64,000 bases of DNA. Source: Acheta domesticus (Eukaryota > Arthropoda > Insecta > Orthoptera > Gryllidae). The DNA lies in NCBI GenBank assembly GCA_031308135.1, contig JAHLJT010000631.1, positions 214,653,773 through 214,717,772 on the forward strand, in the 5' to 3' direction. Positions 11,337-23,599 of this stretch are shown piece after piece (the first letter of the stretch is position 1; every line of letters begins with the position of its first letter). The notes under the pieces were generated by a model. The model was not told where the DNA came from. It did not search any database and saw only the letters and a program-made list of their open reading frames with translations. Both the position numbers and the translations under genes were made by a program.

Positions 11337-11905
11337 TACGCTCCGCTTGGGCCACTTTGAGCAGTGGTGTAGGAAGGGGCAGGGGGGGGGGGCGGTTCGC
11401 GCCGGGTGACATCATTTTAGGGGTGACACCAATTAGAAAAATGTATAGTTGGAATTATATAATGTCAACGATTTATTTAATATAAACTATTCAGTAGTAA
11501 ATATTTTTATAATTAATTTATGGTGGGGGTGATACCATTAGTTTTGCCCCAGGTGACACCAACTGCAGCTATGCCATTGAGCCAGTAACTCACTAAACTC
11601 CGATTTAATTAATGACTTCTGGCGTTTAATAAGTTGGGACACCATTATCCAATGGAAAGCTCCGTTATGACCTAATTTTTTGTATTAAAGCTCCTGACTA
11701 GATAATTGCGTCTCAGCTGAGCAAACGTCAGAAGTCACTAAATACAGTAGGTGGCCAAATTATTAGAAACAGAATTCAGATTTTTGTGTTTTATAGTTTA
11801 ACTGTATATATCAAACAAACATTTGGGTTTTGGTTTCGTAGGTGAATTATTAAATTCATAAAAACGTTAAGATATTTAAGAAAATTACTTTTAGATGAAA
11901 TTAAG
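11337..11905. other. Intergenic, short GGTGACACC-type repeats
   Basis: Contains a G-rich run near 11383 and several scattered copies of GGTGACACCAA or close variants (about 11403, 11431, 11527, 11552). No gene is seen. Confidence 0.4.
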
Positions 11906-12918
11906 GCCCTCAACAGACTACACCGAGGAATGAGTTGCGAGAAATGTGCGACGAGAAATGTGGAAAATCGAAACAAGGGACACATATGGACCCCCACACA
12001 CTTCAGTTTTCTCGTTCGCCTCTGCGGAGGCGAAAGACTTCCTCGCTCGAGTCGGGCGGCGAGCGAGTTTTCTCGGACACATTTCTACTCCACTTGTTAT
12101 CTGACATTTAGGCATTAGCTGCCGCAGGAAAACACCAAACAGTGCGTAGAACTGAGTGAAGTTATAATATTTAGCAGTAAAATATGCGATGAACTACCAA
12201 TGTTTTAATTGTTTTCTTGAATTGTCTCTTAAAACTGAAATTAACAAGGAAAAACGTATCGAAGATATTATTTGTTTGAAACCCGCTCATAACGAGCAAT
12301 ATGTAAATAAAAATTTGAAGCAAGAAACTTGAAGGGGTGTTTTGAAAGAATTGAATTAATTCATTACTTTATTAATTTGTATTTATTAGGTATTTGTGAA
12401 TGAATTTATTAATTGTGAATGTTATTATCAATTATTTGATCATTGACCATTTATTCATAATTCAATCAACAAATACAGTAAACCAGAGCAGGGTTACGGA
12501 GCTCAAGAAAATTTGCTGCTGTACTTCTCCCTTATAGGTCACACAATTTCCTGTTTTCTTTTTAGATTAAATAATGATTTGTATGCAATGCAGTAGTGTA
12601 TTTCTCTCTAGGCAATTTGAACTCGTTAAACAAATGGTTTCCGACTGGAACAAGGATTTCAGGGTAACAAAACAAGGATTTCACGGGTTAAAATTAGAGC
12701 ATTAATAAAAACAAGACATGTAACTCGCAGCTGATATCATAGCTAACTGTTGCCACCACTCTCGGCATGTGGTACATAAAGGCATTTCGAGACATCGAAT
12801 AATCTATTTGTAGTGTGTGGATGCAGCCTCTTCGGCCTCTTTCCACATTTCTCGCCACTTCTCGTTATTATACTCTCTGTTTCTCGCAACGCCTTTCTCG
12901 GTGTAGTCTGTTGCGGGC
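11906..12918. mobile_element. 1-kb TIR transposon, non-coding
   Basis: Terminal inverted repeats of about 65 bp. The left is GCCCTCAACAGACTACACCG and so on; the right, read inward, is GCCCGCAACAGACTACACCG. A shared TTGCGAGAAA and CGAGAAATGTGGAAA follow. The interior is AT-rich without transposase, so it is probably a deletion derivative. No clear target duplication is visible and the superfamily is not assigned. Confidence 0.8.
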
Positions 12919-12921
12919 ATA

Positions 12922-13147
12922 TACTTCGGTTTTTGTTTCTTGGCGCACGGGGTGTGTCAATGAAATAGAATATCTCACGGTATTTCGCGCCGTTCTCCGT
13001 TGTGCCGCCAGGAGTCGCATGATCGCCAGCACTGCTCGATTGAGATCATGCGATTCCTGGCGGCACAACGGAGAACGACGCGAAATACCCTGAGATACTC
13101 CATTTTATTGACACACCCTCGTGCGCCAAGAAAGAAAAAACGAAATA
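12922..13147. mobile_element. Foldback MITE, family A copy 3
   Basis: TA-flanked palindrome starting TACTTCGGTTTTTGTTTCTT. The arm includes GGCGCACGGGGTGTGTCAAT and GAATATCTCACGGTATTTCG, with the GATCGCCAGCACTGCTCGAT loop region. It begins three to four bases after the end of the TIR element at 12918. Confidence 0.88.
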
Positions 13148-13158
13148 TAATACTAGCA

Positions 13159-13465
13159 TTAACTGACGCCACACTTTAACGCAATAGCTTCAATGTGTCG
13201 CGGCACGCTCTCTATATAGTCTTTTGTATTTTGTTGCAGTTCAATGTTGTGATGGCATTCTTTGTTGAAAATTTGAATTAACTGGCTCATGGTGGTGATC
13301 ACATGCTTTGCGATCGGCCGTTTGGTGGATTCCCGCATGTATCTATAAGGTTCGTGAGTGATGAGTTTCTCCGCCAGGGCAAAACTGTAATAGATTTCTA
13401 CCAGGAATGCAGTACTACTTCTGGCTTTGTGGCACGTTGCTGAATTGTGCATAAAAATGTATTCT
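13159..13465 (-). pseudogene. Tc1-like transposase C-terminal fossil
   Basis: Reads MHNSATCHKARSSTAFL, like the Tc1 second-aspartate block MxDNAPCHKAR. A frameshifted segment recalling PWPAKSPDLNPIENLW follows, and the end is DYIESVPRHIEAI, the usual C-terminal SMPRRxEAV block. The catalytic aspartate of the first block is replaced (HNSA for HDNA). The N-terminal two thirds are absent. Confidence 0.65.
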
Positions 13466-14409
13466 TAATCATCAGGGCCTAATCACTTGGCTTAAACGCC
13501 ATTCTTCGGGCTGTGTCAGTAGCAGAGTTTCTAGTACTCGTTTGTGCTGTCTTCCCTCATGGTGTCTTCTTGATGTATAGGCACCTCTTGGCACCCCATA
13601 TACCCTTTACTGAGATCATAGACCGCGTCATCGGACGAATGAATTTAGTCGAAACTTTGAAACGTTGATTCATCAGAGAAGCATCCCTGTAAAGTATTAG
13701 AAAAAACTAGAACTAAAACAGCACGTACTTTCTCGCCCGTATTTTCAAGCAAATTGCACGAAAAGTAATTTACGCAAATCACGCAAAATTACGCGAATAC
13801 CAATGATGCACGATGCGTATTTTAGTCGTAAATAAAACTATTAGAATATATTATTGCGAAAGAAAAGAAAGCAGACAATTTGGCTTTATTAGTGCTGTGT
13901 TCATCATTTCAAAGCTGGCGCGCGCGCAGCTATACGCCGCGCTCCCATAGAGGAAAGTATCTTTCCTCTATGCGCGCGCCACGGAGCCCGCTGGCTCGGA
14001 ACGCTGGCCAGCGAAAGGGGAGCCTTGAGGCGAGACTATCCTGGGCCGCGCCTCCCCTATTTAAGCGGGAGCGGGGGACGGCCAGGAGAGTAGGGGTTCA
14101 GCAGGCAACCGAGTAAGTGTAGTGAGTAGTAGTATTCATCAGAGTGTGTAGTGTAAGTACGTTCGGTGGGAGTTGAAGGGTCGTCACGCGATAACAAGCG
14201 GTCATTCAGGACGCGAAGTCGGTCTGGTGATATAGTTTATCACGGTGACGAGAATATCGAGTCTCATAGTGTAGTGAGTCAGGAGACGGTAGTAAGTTCA
14301 GTGACAGTGACACTCGGAATTCATCCAGGGTCAGTGTAAGAGCTGCGTTATCAGCCGTCCGCTTATCACAACCGAGAAAATAGACTACAGTCTACATACA
14401 GCATCAACT

Positions 14410-16140
14410 GTGAGTACAATATCCACCCAAGCACAGGGTGAGCTCCCTGGGATTCAAAATTCTCCTATGGCTGCTCCGACTCCATCGGAGCAGCACATGG
14501 AAGTAAGAGTAAATGAATCTGCAGCGCAGAGAAGACCTGCTTCACCCAGAAAGACTTCAATAACAATCAGTAGGAAATTATTAAAAAAATCATACACCAT
14601 CGGTAATCAGTCTCCCTCAAGAGAAATAAAAAAGATACACATCGTTCAAAGAGATACCATGAAAAAATAGAAGAGTTATTTGGACATTCATTAGATACTC
14701 AACACGAATTAAGCAAGGAAATTCGAAATCCAAAATATGATATAAAAAATCCAGTAACAAAGACGAAGGGATACAAATCCCTCCCCCCTAACTATAAAGG
14801 ACTTCTTGCCGTACCTGAGCATGTGCCTTCTCCATCCCAATCTTCAACAAGATCCGACACAGAAGCGATTAAACAAATGTCGCAACAGAATCAAACAATT
14901 GAGAAATCTGCCAACAGTCAAGTCAAAACCACAGAAGAAAACATGGAGATACCAGAAGAACAAATAATCAATCGCGGATGTGAGGAGTGGTTTACCCTCA
15001 CAAAAAATATTTTCAAGCCTAGACCACCAATACTCACTCAAAACCGCTTTTCTCCTCTGGAGCGCATGGATACTTCGATGTCGCAAAATGCGACACAACT
15101 AACTACAGCACGTGAAGGCAGTTTTTCACATGCTACACCTAGTCAAAGTGAGCCGAAAGACAGCGCCCATGCGAGTACAATCCCCACGAAAACATCTGCA
15201 AGCAATACTTTCCAAACACGGAAACCGCCACACAGAAAATGTATAGGAGACATTCAAGTAGAGCTCGAATTCAATACACCCCTTTTAATGCAGCGTTTGC
15301 AGCTCATCACCAAGAGTCCCATTCATGGGGTACGAAGTGGAAAGTATTTTATTATTAAACCTAGCAACATGGAAGACCATAAAGCAGTCGTTTCCGAGCT
15401 TGCAGAAATGAAGAAAGTGCAACCAAACTCTACTTCATTCTTTTTCCACAGAGCAACAGAAGAACGAAGACACAGAATTATAATCGAAGGACTACCCAAA
15501 GAATTGACACTCTGATTTAAAAGAAGATGTAGAAAAATATATAAAAGTTCATCACATCTCTGAGCTTAAAAAACCAATTGGCCGGACTGACCACTGTGTT
15601 AGAAAAACTTACATCCCTCTAGGACTATACCTAGTTGAAATAAATTATGCTGATATAGGAAAATTACAGTCAATCCATGATCTCCTCCTTCATCGTATAA
15701 CGATAGAAAATTACAGGACCGGTGACAGATTTCCACAATGCACCAACTGTCTTATGTGGAATCACACCAGCACCAGGTGTTACAGATCCCCCAGATGTCT
15801 AATGTGCGCGGAAGATCATCACATTTCTCAATGTCCCAGGGACAAACCTGTGAAATGTGCGAATTGCCAGAAGGAACATCCCGCAAACTTTAGCGGGTGC
15901 GCCTTCTTGGAAAGACTCAAACAAAATCGCCAGGCACAAATCCTAAAAACACAATTTCAACAACACAACAACAGAATAACTCAAGAAACCAAGTACTTTA
16001 CAGTTTTTCGTACTTATCTGAGTTTCCTAAACCTCGTCGTGTTTTTAAGTCTAGACTTACTGATCCATTTACTTCCTTCACTGACATTCTTCAAGGATCT
16101 TCACAATCAAGTTCTACTTCCAACAATTCGTCACTATTAG
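14410..16140 (+). pseudogene. LINE ORF1 (gag-like, zinc-knuckle protein), frameshifted
   Basis: Starts MSTISTQAQGELPG. The frame shifts near 14665 and again near 15513, after RRHRIIIEGLPKELT. The RHRIIIEGLP segment and the following 60 residues correspond to the PRE_C2HC-type domain of X-element proteins. Zinc knuckles follow: CTNCLMWNHTSTRC (Cx2Cx4Hx4C) at 15738, CLMCAEDHHISQC at 15796 and CANCQKEHPANFSGC at 15859. The protein binds element RNA in this family. The N terminus is low-complexity, rich in S, T, P and Q. Confidence 0.8.
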
Positions 16141-16312
16141 GTTCCGACCTACAAGAACTATTCAAGCTTATCAAATCAATCAAAAGGGTTGATCAATCAA
16201 AAATCAATTAAAGGGTCGATCGAAGCATTAAAACAAGCCTTCTGAGAAGTAACGAGAATGGAATGAACAAATTTTTAGCAATAGCAGAAATATTATCAAA
16301 TCTTAATATCTA

Positions 16313-19060
16313 ATGACTCAATACTCAACAGAGATAATCAAGATAATTCCAGTTGTAACCTGGAATATGGGAGGTGGTAGTCAAGGGAAAAGAGCGGAAC
16401 TTATACAATTTACAAATGATTACTCACCTCAAATCCTACCACTACAGGAGACCATGTTAAAGCCTAAGAAACGATTTACTTTGCCAAACGTTTACATCTA
16501 CAGAGACGACCGACCTACCCAAGGGGGCGGTCCTGCAATAGCCGTTAAAAAAACCCTCCCCCATACCAGACTACAAACCCCACAACTGGAGGCCTTTGAG
16601 GCCACAGTTGTGGAACTAGGCACTCTGCAAGGATCCATTACTTTTTCATCTGTATACAAGCCGCCAAGCATAGAAATGAGAACTAATGACATAACCAAAC
16701 TACTACAATTGGGTAAATCCCATATAATAGCAGGAGATTTTAACAGCAAGAGAGTGGAATGGGGCAGCACTATCAACGATACATCAGGAAATATCCTTTA
16801 TAATTACATAGAATCCAACAGTAACCTCCAAGTAACCCCACCCCCAACTCCGACGCATATTTATCAAGGCTTACCACATCAAACCTTAGACTTTTACATC
16901 CATACCAATGACATGCATCCCACAGTCCCACAATCCCTTCAAGAACTTTCGTCCGATCATTTACCCGTTCTAACCACACTGCAACTTACGCTTTTCATTA
17001 CTCTCTTCCCCCCTTTCCAAAATGCAATGTAAATTCCAAAAAATCAAATGATTGGCCTCATCGCATCTACCCTCCACTCTGCAATTAGAAAGCGAAGAAA
17101 AAGTGGACTCCACAATCAGCTATTTCAACAACAAAATCAAAATATTCGTCAGAAAATCCAAAGAGTATATTTCAAGCCCGGAGGGACTTAAAAATCACAA
17201 CAGACTTCCATCAGAAATCCTTAACTTAATCAGGAACCGCCGCCGTGCACAAAGACGTTACTATAGGACAAGAGGCTCTGAAGATAAACAACAATTTCTT
17301 AAAGCAAGAAGAACATTACGAATGAAGCTCAGAGAGTTTCTTAATCAACAATGGGAGAACTACATTAATGAAAACAAAATACTAGGAGGAAGAGACTTCT
17401 GGAAACTACAGAAACATCTACGAGCTGCAACTCAGCCCATCACAGCGCTAGAATCGCCAAACGGAATTGTTGCATACGATCCATTACGGCAAACTGAAAT
17501 TTTTGCTGATGTTCTCCAAGAAAGATTCACTGCTCCATCAATAGACGAAATCCTACTACAAACACAAAGAGGTGAAAAAGGCGAAAATGAGTTGCCGATG
17601 GAGGATCAAGTGAAATTGTTCACGAAAACGAATTCAATACATCTTGGGTGACGACGAAGGAAGAAATAACTCAACATATCAGAAACATCAATCCCCGGAA
17701 AGCAGGAGGGCACGACAGAATTCCATCGTCGATCGTCAAAATACTACCTTCCAAAGCCATTAATCTCATTCTGCTCATCTTCAATGCCTGTCTCAGACTT
17801 AGCTACTTTCCACCCATCTGAAAAAAGCTATTATCATTTTTCTACCAAAACAGGGTAAAAACCTAAAAATCCGAACAATTTTCGAACTATAAGACTTCTA
17901 CCCGTCTTGGGGAAAACTCTGGAACGAATTATCCTCGACAGAATGAAGGAAATTTTAATTGAGAAAAATGTAATTGTACAAGAACAATTCGGATTTAAGG
18001 CTGGTCATTCATCAACGGCTCAAGCACTTCGATTAGCACTAGAGACTTCTTCAGTTTTTTCCTATGGTATGTCTATCCCCGCAGTATTCTTTGACCTCAG
18101 CTTTGCATTTGATACAGTGCATCACTCCCTTCTACTATTTAAACTCTCCAAATTTTTTCCCGCCTCTGTTCTGGCAATACTTCGCAGTTTCCTTCAGAAT
18201 CGATTCTTTCAAACTAAATACAAATCCCATCTTTCATCCCTCAGGCCAATTGAAGCTGGTGTTCTCCTAGGCAGCGTTCTCTCACCTCATCTCTCTTCCA
18301 TATTCATCAATGATATGCCACAAACCTCAAATACCAAGTCGTTTCTCTTCGCTGATGACGTAGCTTTTACAGCTAAAGCGCCCACATTGAAAATTCAATT
18401 GGCAAGACTTTAGAATGCCGTATCACTATTTGGAAACTAGTGCTCAAGAAACGGTCTTAAATTAAATGTAAGCAAATGCCAAGGAACAATTTTTTCATGG
18501 AAAAATGGCATATTAAACAAAGGTCCGTGTCTCAATGTAAACAATGAATGCATTAAATGGACAAAAACCATCAAATATCTTGGTATAACAATGGATACGC
18601 GCCTCCGATGGAGTGATCATCTTAAAAACGTACGATCAATCATGTTTCAGAGAATAACACGTCTCCTACCCCTATTTAGATCCAAAGAGCTAAGTAACAA
18701 ATCAAAACTACATATTTATAAGGCTGTTGTTAGAAGTACAGCAATGTACGGCTGTGAAATGTGGGCCACAGTCTCAAAAGCGAATTTCAAAAAACTAGTA
18801 GTGGCAGAAAACTATTTTCTGAAAAAAGCTTATAAACTTAGACCCGACATCCCTCTGGAAATTTTCAAAAAAAAAAAATAAAACTCACACCAATTCATCA
18901 AAAAATTCATGATCAAGCAACCGAAAATCTGAAAGTGCAAATGAAGCACCCACTTTTTCAAAAATATGAACAATATTCCCACAAACCACCGAGATTCAAA
19001 AACAAACGAACTCCCACTGACTTACTACATGTACAAAGGCCTGCCCTCTATTTTTAATTG
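16313..19060 (+). pseudogene. LINE ORF2 (APE endonuclease + reverse transcriptase), broken
   Basis: The endonuclease spans 16313-16990: VVTWNMGGGSQGKRAEL, LQET, AGDFNSKRVEWG and SSDHLPV are the usual metal-binding and catalytic motifs. The reverse transcriptase spans about 17650-18420: RKAGGHDRIPSSI, FGFKAGHSSTAQAL, the FFDLSFAFDTVHH block (usually LDxxKAFDxVWH) and the FADDVAF catalytic motif at about 18346. The thumb and tail continue through KYLGITMDTRLRWSDHL and AVVRSTAMYGCEMW to about 19060. Frame changes occur near 17035, 17650 and 17900, and a stop falls at 18411. Cutting and copying activity must be lost in this copy. Confidence 0.85.
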
Positions 19061-19700
19061 TTCAATATCCAGGCTCAGTACCAGACTAAAACTATCTAGT
19101 TGAATAAATTAATATTACTACTAGCCAGCAAAAGCTCCGACTGACTAGATCAGTACGAGCCATGCTTTCAAGAATAAATTACAAATCTACAAACATCCAA
19201 GCCGGATGAGCATCCCAACAAGGGATGCAGGCCGGGCAAATACTGATGACCACCCACTCAGCAGCTCAGCAGCCAGGAGAGTGAGAGCCAGGAGTCGCAG
19301 CCAGTCCGCTTATCAGTCGGAGACACCGATGGGAAACAGGCGAGAGCCACCGCCTGGGGAGAAGCCGCGTGCCGAAGCAGCACGCATCGGAGTCGCGACG
19401 GGCAGCCTAGGGGCCGTGCTGGAAGCACGGAAGGATAGCGTGCCAAGGACGCACGCAGTGAAGCCGCACCGGGAGTCGTACGGGACACTTCGCGAACGTC
19501 AGGCTGAGACGCCGTGCAGAGTGACGCACAGCGAGGTCGCGTGACGGGGAAGCCCGCCATTGAGCCACGCCAGGAGGCATGAGGGACTATTCTAGTGCCT
19601 AGCGACGCACTCGCCAGAAGAAGAGTATATTTTGGCCAGAAGATAGTGAATCTCATGTACTACTTTCTTTGATGTAAAGGAGATATTGAAAGAATAAACT
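19061..19700 (+). other. GC-rich tail of the LINE region
   Basis: A GC-rich block (19200-19620) with imperfect hairpins such as AAGCCGCGTGCCGAAGCAGC, then an AT-rich end with AATAAA at about 19692. It is read here as LINE 3' UTR or an adjacent repeat. The 112-codon open frame in it shows no protein-like features. Confidence 0.4.
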
Positions 19701-21031
19701 AAGTTTAGTAAGCGTGCATATTTTCATTTGGGCAAACATAACAAATTAATGCGGCGTTACAACAGTGGGGTACAAGCAACAATGACCGCTCATTCGTATA
19801 GGATACACATTTTGCCAATTAGCATTGTTGATACCGCTAGCAAGAAAATGAAAATCGATAGAAAAAATATAATAACGAAAAAAATTTCTAACATCAATAC
19901 TACTAGATTCTTACATGCATTACTTTTCATTTCCACATCTTATAAGTAAAGCGAAATCGTCCATTCCTTTGAACATTTAACTCACTAAAAGGACGCAATT
20001 TAAAATATGTTTTAAATAATGTCTACAATATTATTTTAAAACTTATAACAAAGGCTCGACAAGGAAACGAACAAAGAAATATGAAATAATTTTATTCTAC
20101 TAAATTTCTATCCAATGTTAACCCGATCGTAGCTCAAAGGATCTACCGAAGCTGCTCCGCCAAGATACATCTTTATTTATTTGTGGGTTCGATAGTCCGC
20201 CAATACAGGAGCTCGGCGGTGAAAATATTTACGTAGAATTGGCGACCCTCCTTATTGCTATTTTAGAAAAAACAATACTTACTTCTCTTTACAATGTCGC
20301 CTCTTTATTACACTGTAAACATATATTTGACATACATATATCACAGTTCAACAATAATACGGACAAAAATCCCAGAGATACATCTCATCAAACCTCCTTC
20401 TTATCTTCTAATACAAACTTTAATAAATCCCTCCCTTTGCATGCATGGCCACTTTTCCCCTTTATAATTAGTAATTTGGAATTCTTAAAAAAATACGACA
20501 AAAGTTGGTCTTCCTACAATTGTAATTTCAAAACAAAAAAATGTCCCGTTTCGGGATACTTCCTGTCTTTTTATTTATTTATTTATTTATTTTGTCAAAA
20601 AACAGTAAAAACTGTATATGACGTGTGGGGAAAGAAATTTATCTGCGCACATTTTCTTAAGGGCCAGAATTTTATTAAAAAAAACGAAAACGAAAAAATT
20701 AATTTAGAAAATAATTATTTTAGAAAAATAAAGATATTTGAAAAATGTTTTTTCCCGAGTTATAGAAAATCAATTTCAACTGTAAATGAACTACAAGCAA
20801 AAGGAGTGCTCAACAAAACGTGCGCACAGTGAAGCTACATTTACGTCCAGAAGCAAAACAAGGGGCCATCTCAGCATTTGCTCAATGGACAAAAACCTGA
20901 TCGAGATGGGGGTCATTGACCCGGAAGCTGAAGTACATTACTTGTTACAGGCGTATTAAATATTTTTTAAAATTTATACAATGCAAACATAAACTAATTC
21001 ATTATATATCTTTGTTTTGTTACCATAAACA
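19701..21031. other. Intergenic, AT-rich
   Basis: No gene recognised. It contains a (TTTA)n microsatellite at about 20567-20598. A 197-codon open frame at 20239-20832 is K/N/F-rich and unlike any protein I know. Confidence 0.5.
20128..20202 (+). other. tRNA-like (pol III box A/B) segment
   Basis: CGTAGCTCAAAGGA resembles a box A. GGGTTCGATAGTCC at about 20181 is a near-match to box B. The cloverleaf is not convincing, so this is probably a SINE head or a decayed tRNA. Confidence 0.3.
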
Positions 21032-21575
21032 TTATTTTTCTTTTTCACGATCAGTATAGTCTCTAATTGTATAGAAACAGTTTTGCAGCAGAAAAGATTT
21101 TACTTTTAACTTAAATTTGTATACCGACTTTAATTGTTTTATATCATCTGGCAATGCGTTGTAAAGTAACGTACATGTATTGTATGTTGATTTCTTGTAC
21201 TGAGCTGTTGATACTGACACTTGATGCACGTGATTTCTACGGCGTGTGTTGTAATTATAAATATCAATATTGCATGAAAATGTGTTCCCTCCGTTAAGTA
21301 GGTCATTTTTGACAAATATTACAGATTCGTAAATAAATAGACAAGGCAATGGTAGGATTCCCAGCTCAATGAAAAGAGGCTTGCAGGAATCACGTTGAAG
21401 GCATTTTTTCATTATTCGAATAATTTTCTTTTGCAATCTGAAGGTCTGAATACTACAGGATGAGCTTCCCCAGAATATTATGCCATATCTCAGGCGGGAA
21501 TGCACATTTGCAAAATAAACGCAACGAGCTGCATGAAGGCTGACAGAATTCTTCTACAGAAATCTTCTGTAGAGC
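21032..21575 (-). pseudogene. LINE reverse transcriptase C-terminal fragment
   Basis: The minus-strand reading from about 21575 gives SVSLHAARCVYFANVHSRLR, then YGIIFWG, RLQKKIIRIM, DSCKPLFIELGILPLPCLFI, YNTRRRNHVHQ, LYNALPDDIKQL and LLQNCFYTIRDY. This is the characteristic C terminus after the polymerase domain in Jockey/CR1-like insect LINEs. It is a 5'-truncated insertion, and the frame is intact over 157 codons. The catalytic core is absent. Confidence 0.8.
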
Positions 21576-23357
21576 CACTGGATTCTTGACCGCCGAGATG
21601 TTCTTTCTATTTCTCGTTTACCGCATTTAGTCCAGAACAAGGACGTCTATGTTATCCACACACACGATTATCGTATCCTTTATTATTTCAGTAGAATACC
21701 TTCCCTGTGCGGCTCTCAAACGCAATCAATCTTTATAAAGAAAGGTCTCTAAAGAAAATTTCACGATGTCACGAATTGCACTTTGACAAAAAATATGAAG
21801 GATTTGTTTAAAATCGCATACAAATATTCATATAAAATGCAACTCGCAACGCCCGGTACGATTTTTTTATATACATTGTTAAATAACTTCTAAATGATGC
21901 GTTCTATGGTTTTAAAAATTAAAATATTGAGACCAAAGACCTCAAATAAACGTTCATCACACCGTAATCTACAGATCTTCTTGACCATTCTATTACATTG
22001 TTGCTGGTTCGACGCTTCTCGATTCTACACTACCTGTTCAGAGCTGTAGAATCTACAACTGTATGTGAACTTACTAATTACTTGATATTCTCTGTGACTT
22101 GAATTACACGGCGTAACTCTTTGCTCGATAACAAGGTTAAATAAGAATGGTTTGAATTGACAAGGGTATATTATATAATTATTAATTAGAAGGTGACATT
22201 TAGAACAAGTGACGGAGTATAAGAGGGGTTTGAAGAAAAATATAGATTACAGGCTTAATATTGAAATGGTAAAATAAGGAAGCATGCAAGAGTTCTCGCA
22301 CGCGTACGCTAGTTTTTACATATTTACAACCTTGGATGAAATTGGTAAAATCAATGAATGTGCAATCCTTTGTTGCACTTACCACAATTTTTTTAGTTCT
22401 TTTGTGACAATGCAATTTCGTGTATGCTTCGTATTTCTTCGAAATTCTTTTGGAATATTTCCAGGTGGTAGACAAATTTCCAGGGGATTCTGATACCTGA
22501 AAAGATATTTCTGTACAATGGCCCTGCGAATCTCTCATTACGTCATTTTGAGGCATTGTTCTGTTGATTTTTAGCTATCAACCATTACGACAGGCAGCAT
22601 CAAGGCCGAAGGCAAAGAGTGAATACCACCTGTTAATAACATGTGGTGTCAATACGGTTCCAGGGGAATGTTTATTTTTGACCTCTTTTTCAACTGCGGA
22701 ACTCAACATCCTTTCATCCTTTCTTCAACATCTGGTACGTGTATTGTCTGCAAAATGTGATTTGGCAGTATAAAAAGAAAAAGAACACAAGGAGTTTAAT
22801 TATAATATATGAAAAGTAGAATATGGAGAATCCCTGATAGCTTTACATTTATATATTGGAGGACCAGTAGACTGTAAATAAAATGATGCACATAACACGT
22901 AAAATTAATGGAGCTGTACGGTATTGCATAGATGGATGGAATATGATAGGGCAAAAAATAATAACGTATGCTGTAATAAAAAATAACAAATATTTAATTA
23001 CTAAAAAAATGACTTGAAAAGTTACTAAGCAAACAAAAAGTATTTAAAAAACAGTAAGATAAAAAATTAATGTGAAAAATGTAATGAAAAGGAAACGGAC
23101 AAAAGTGATTGAAAACAGTAATCTTGAAGTCAGAAGTTGCCAAAACTTAAAGTCTTTTTTTGCGTTAAATTTAAATAGAATAAATAAGTGCACTCGAGTA
23201 GAATTCTAATGCATCAAAAAGAAGTTTGAAATAAGTAACTGGTCACTTATCCGTTGGAGCTCTGGTGGGTTTTTTTGGCAGCAGATGTCGGCTGAGAGAT
23301 GTTGCAGCAGCAGGAGATTGTTGACGGGGATGGCGCAGAGTTGCGACCCCAAATTAA
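21576..23357. other. Intergenic, nothing recognised
   Basis: AT-rich sequence. Short open frames at 22200-22560 on both strands overlap each other and look like chance. Confidence 0.5.
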
Positions 23358-23492
23358 AGTGTTGCAGAGCAGCGTCTTCCAGCAGGTTGCAGTAGGCAAC
23401 TAGGCGTTGCACCGCATATAAGTAAATGCTGGAGAGCCGCTTCTTGCAACAGATTGCGGTAGGCAAAACAGATTTTGCACCGCATACAAAAA
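23358..23492. repeat. Two-unit imperfect tandem repeat, about 67 bp
   Basis: Each unit contains a GTTGCAG or TTGCAAC start, GGTTGCAGTAGGCAA or GATTGCGGTAGGCAA, and ends TTGCACCGCATA. The second unit starts near 23425. Confidence 0.75.
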
Positions 23493-23599
23493 TACGTCTG
23501 ACCTCTGCGGAGGTCGCCACAAAAGTCCTTGTTCTCGTCGGATGAAAAGTTTTTGAAAACTGGTCGGTCGAAATGTCCTTTCGTGGCACACAGGGGCGC

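Larger units (their letters stand above)
13890..19700 (+). mobile_element. Jockey/X-element-like LINE, near full length, inactivated
   Basis: Non-LTR retrotransposon in plus orientation. A GC-rich leader at about 13900-14400 (probable 5' UTR) is followed by ORF1 with zinc knuckles, ORF2 with endonuclease and reverse transcriptase, and a 3' tail. Homology to the protein ends near 19060. A further GC-rich segment to an AATAAA at about 19692 may be the 3' UTR. Frameshifts and stops break both ORFs. Exact ends and target duplications could not be set by eye. Confidence 0.8.

Noticed and set aside
19206..19544. 112-codon arginine-rich frame after the LINE
   Set aside because: High GC without stops explains it; there is no similarity to LINE proteins or host proteins.
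20239..20832. 197-codon plus-strand open frame
   Set aside because: Composition follows AT-rich DNA (N, K, F, I) and includes a (TTTA)n tract; no domain, splice context or homologue recognised.
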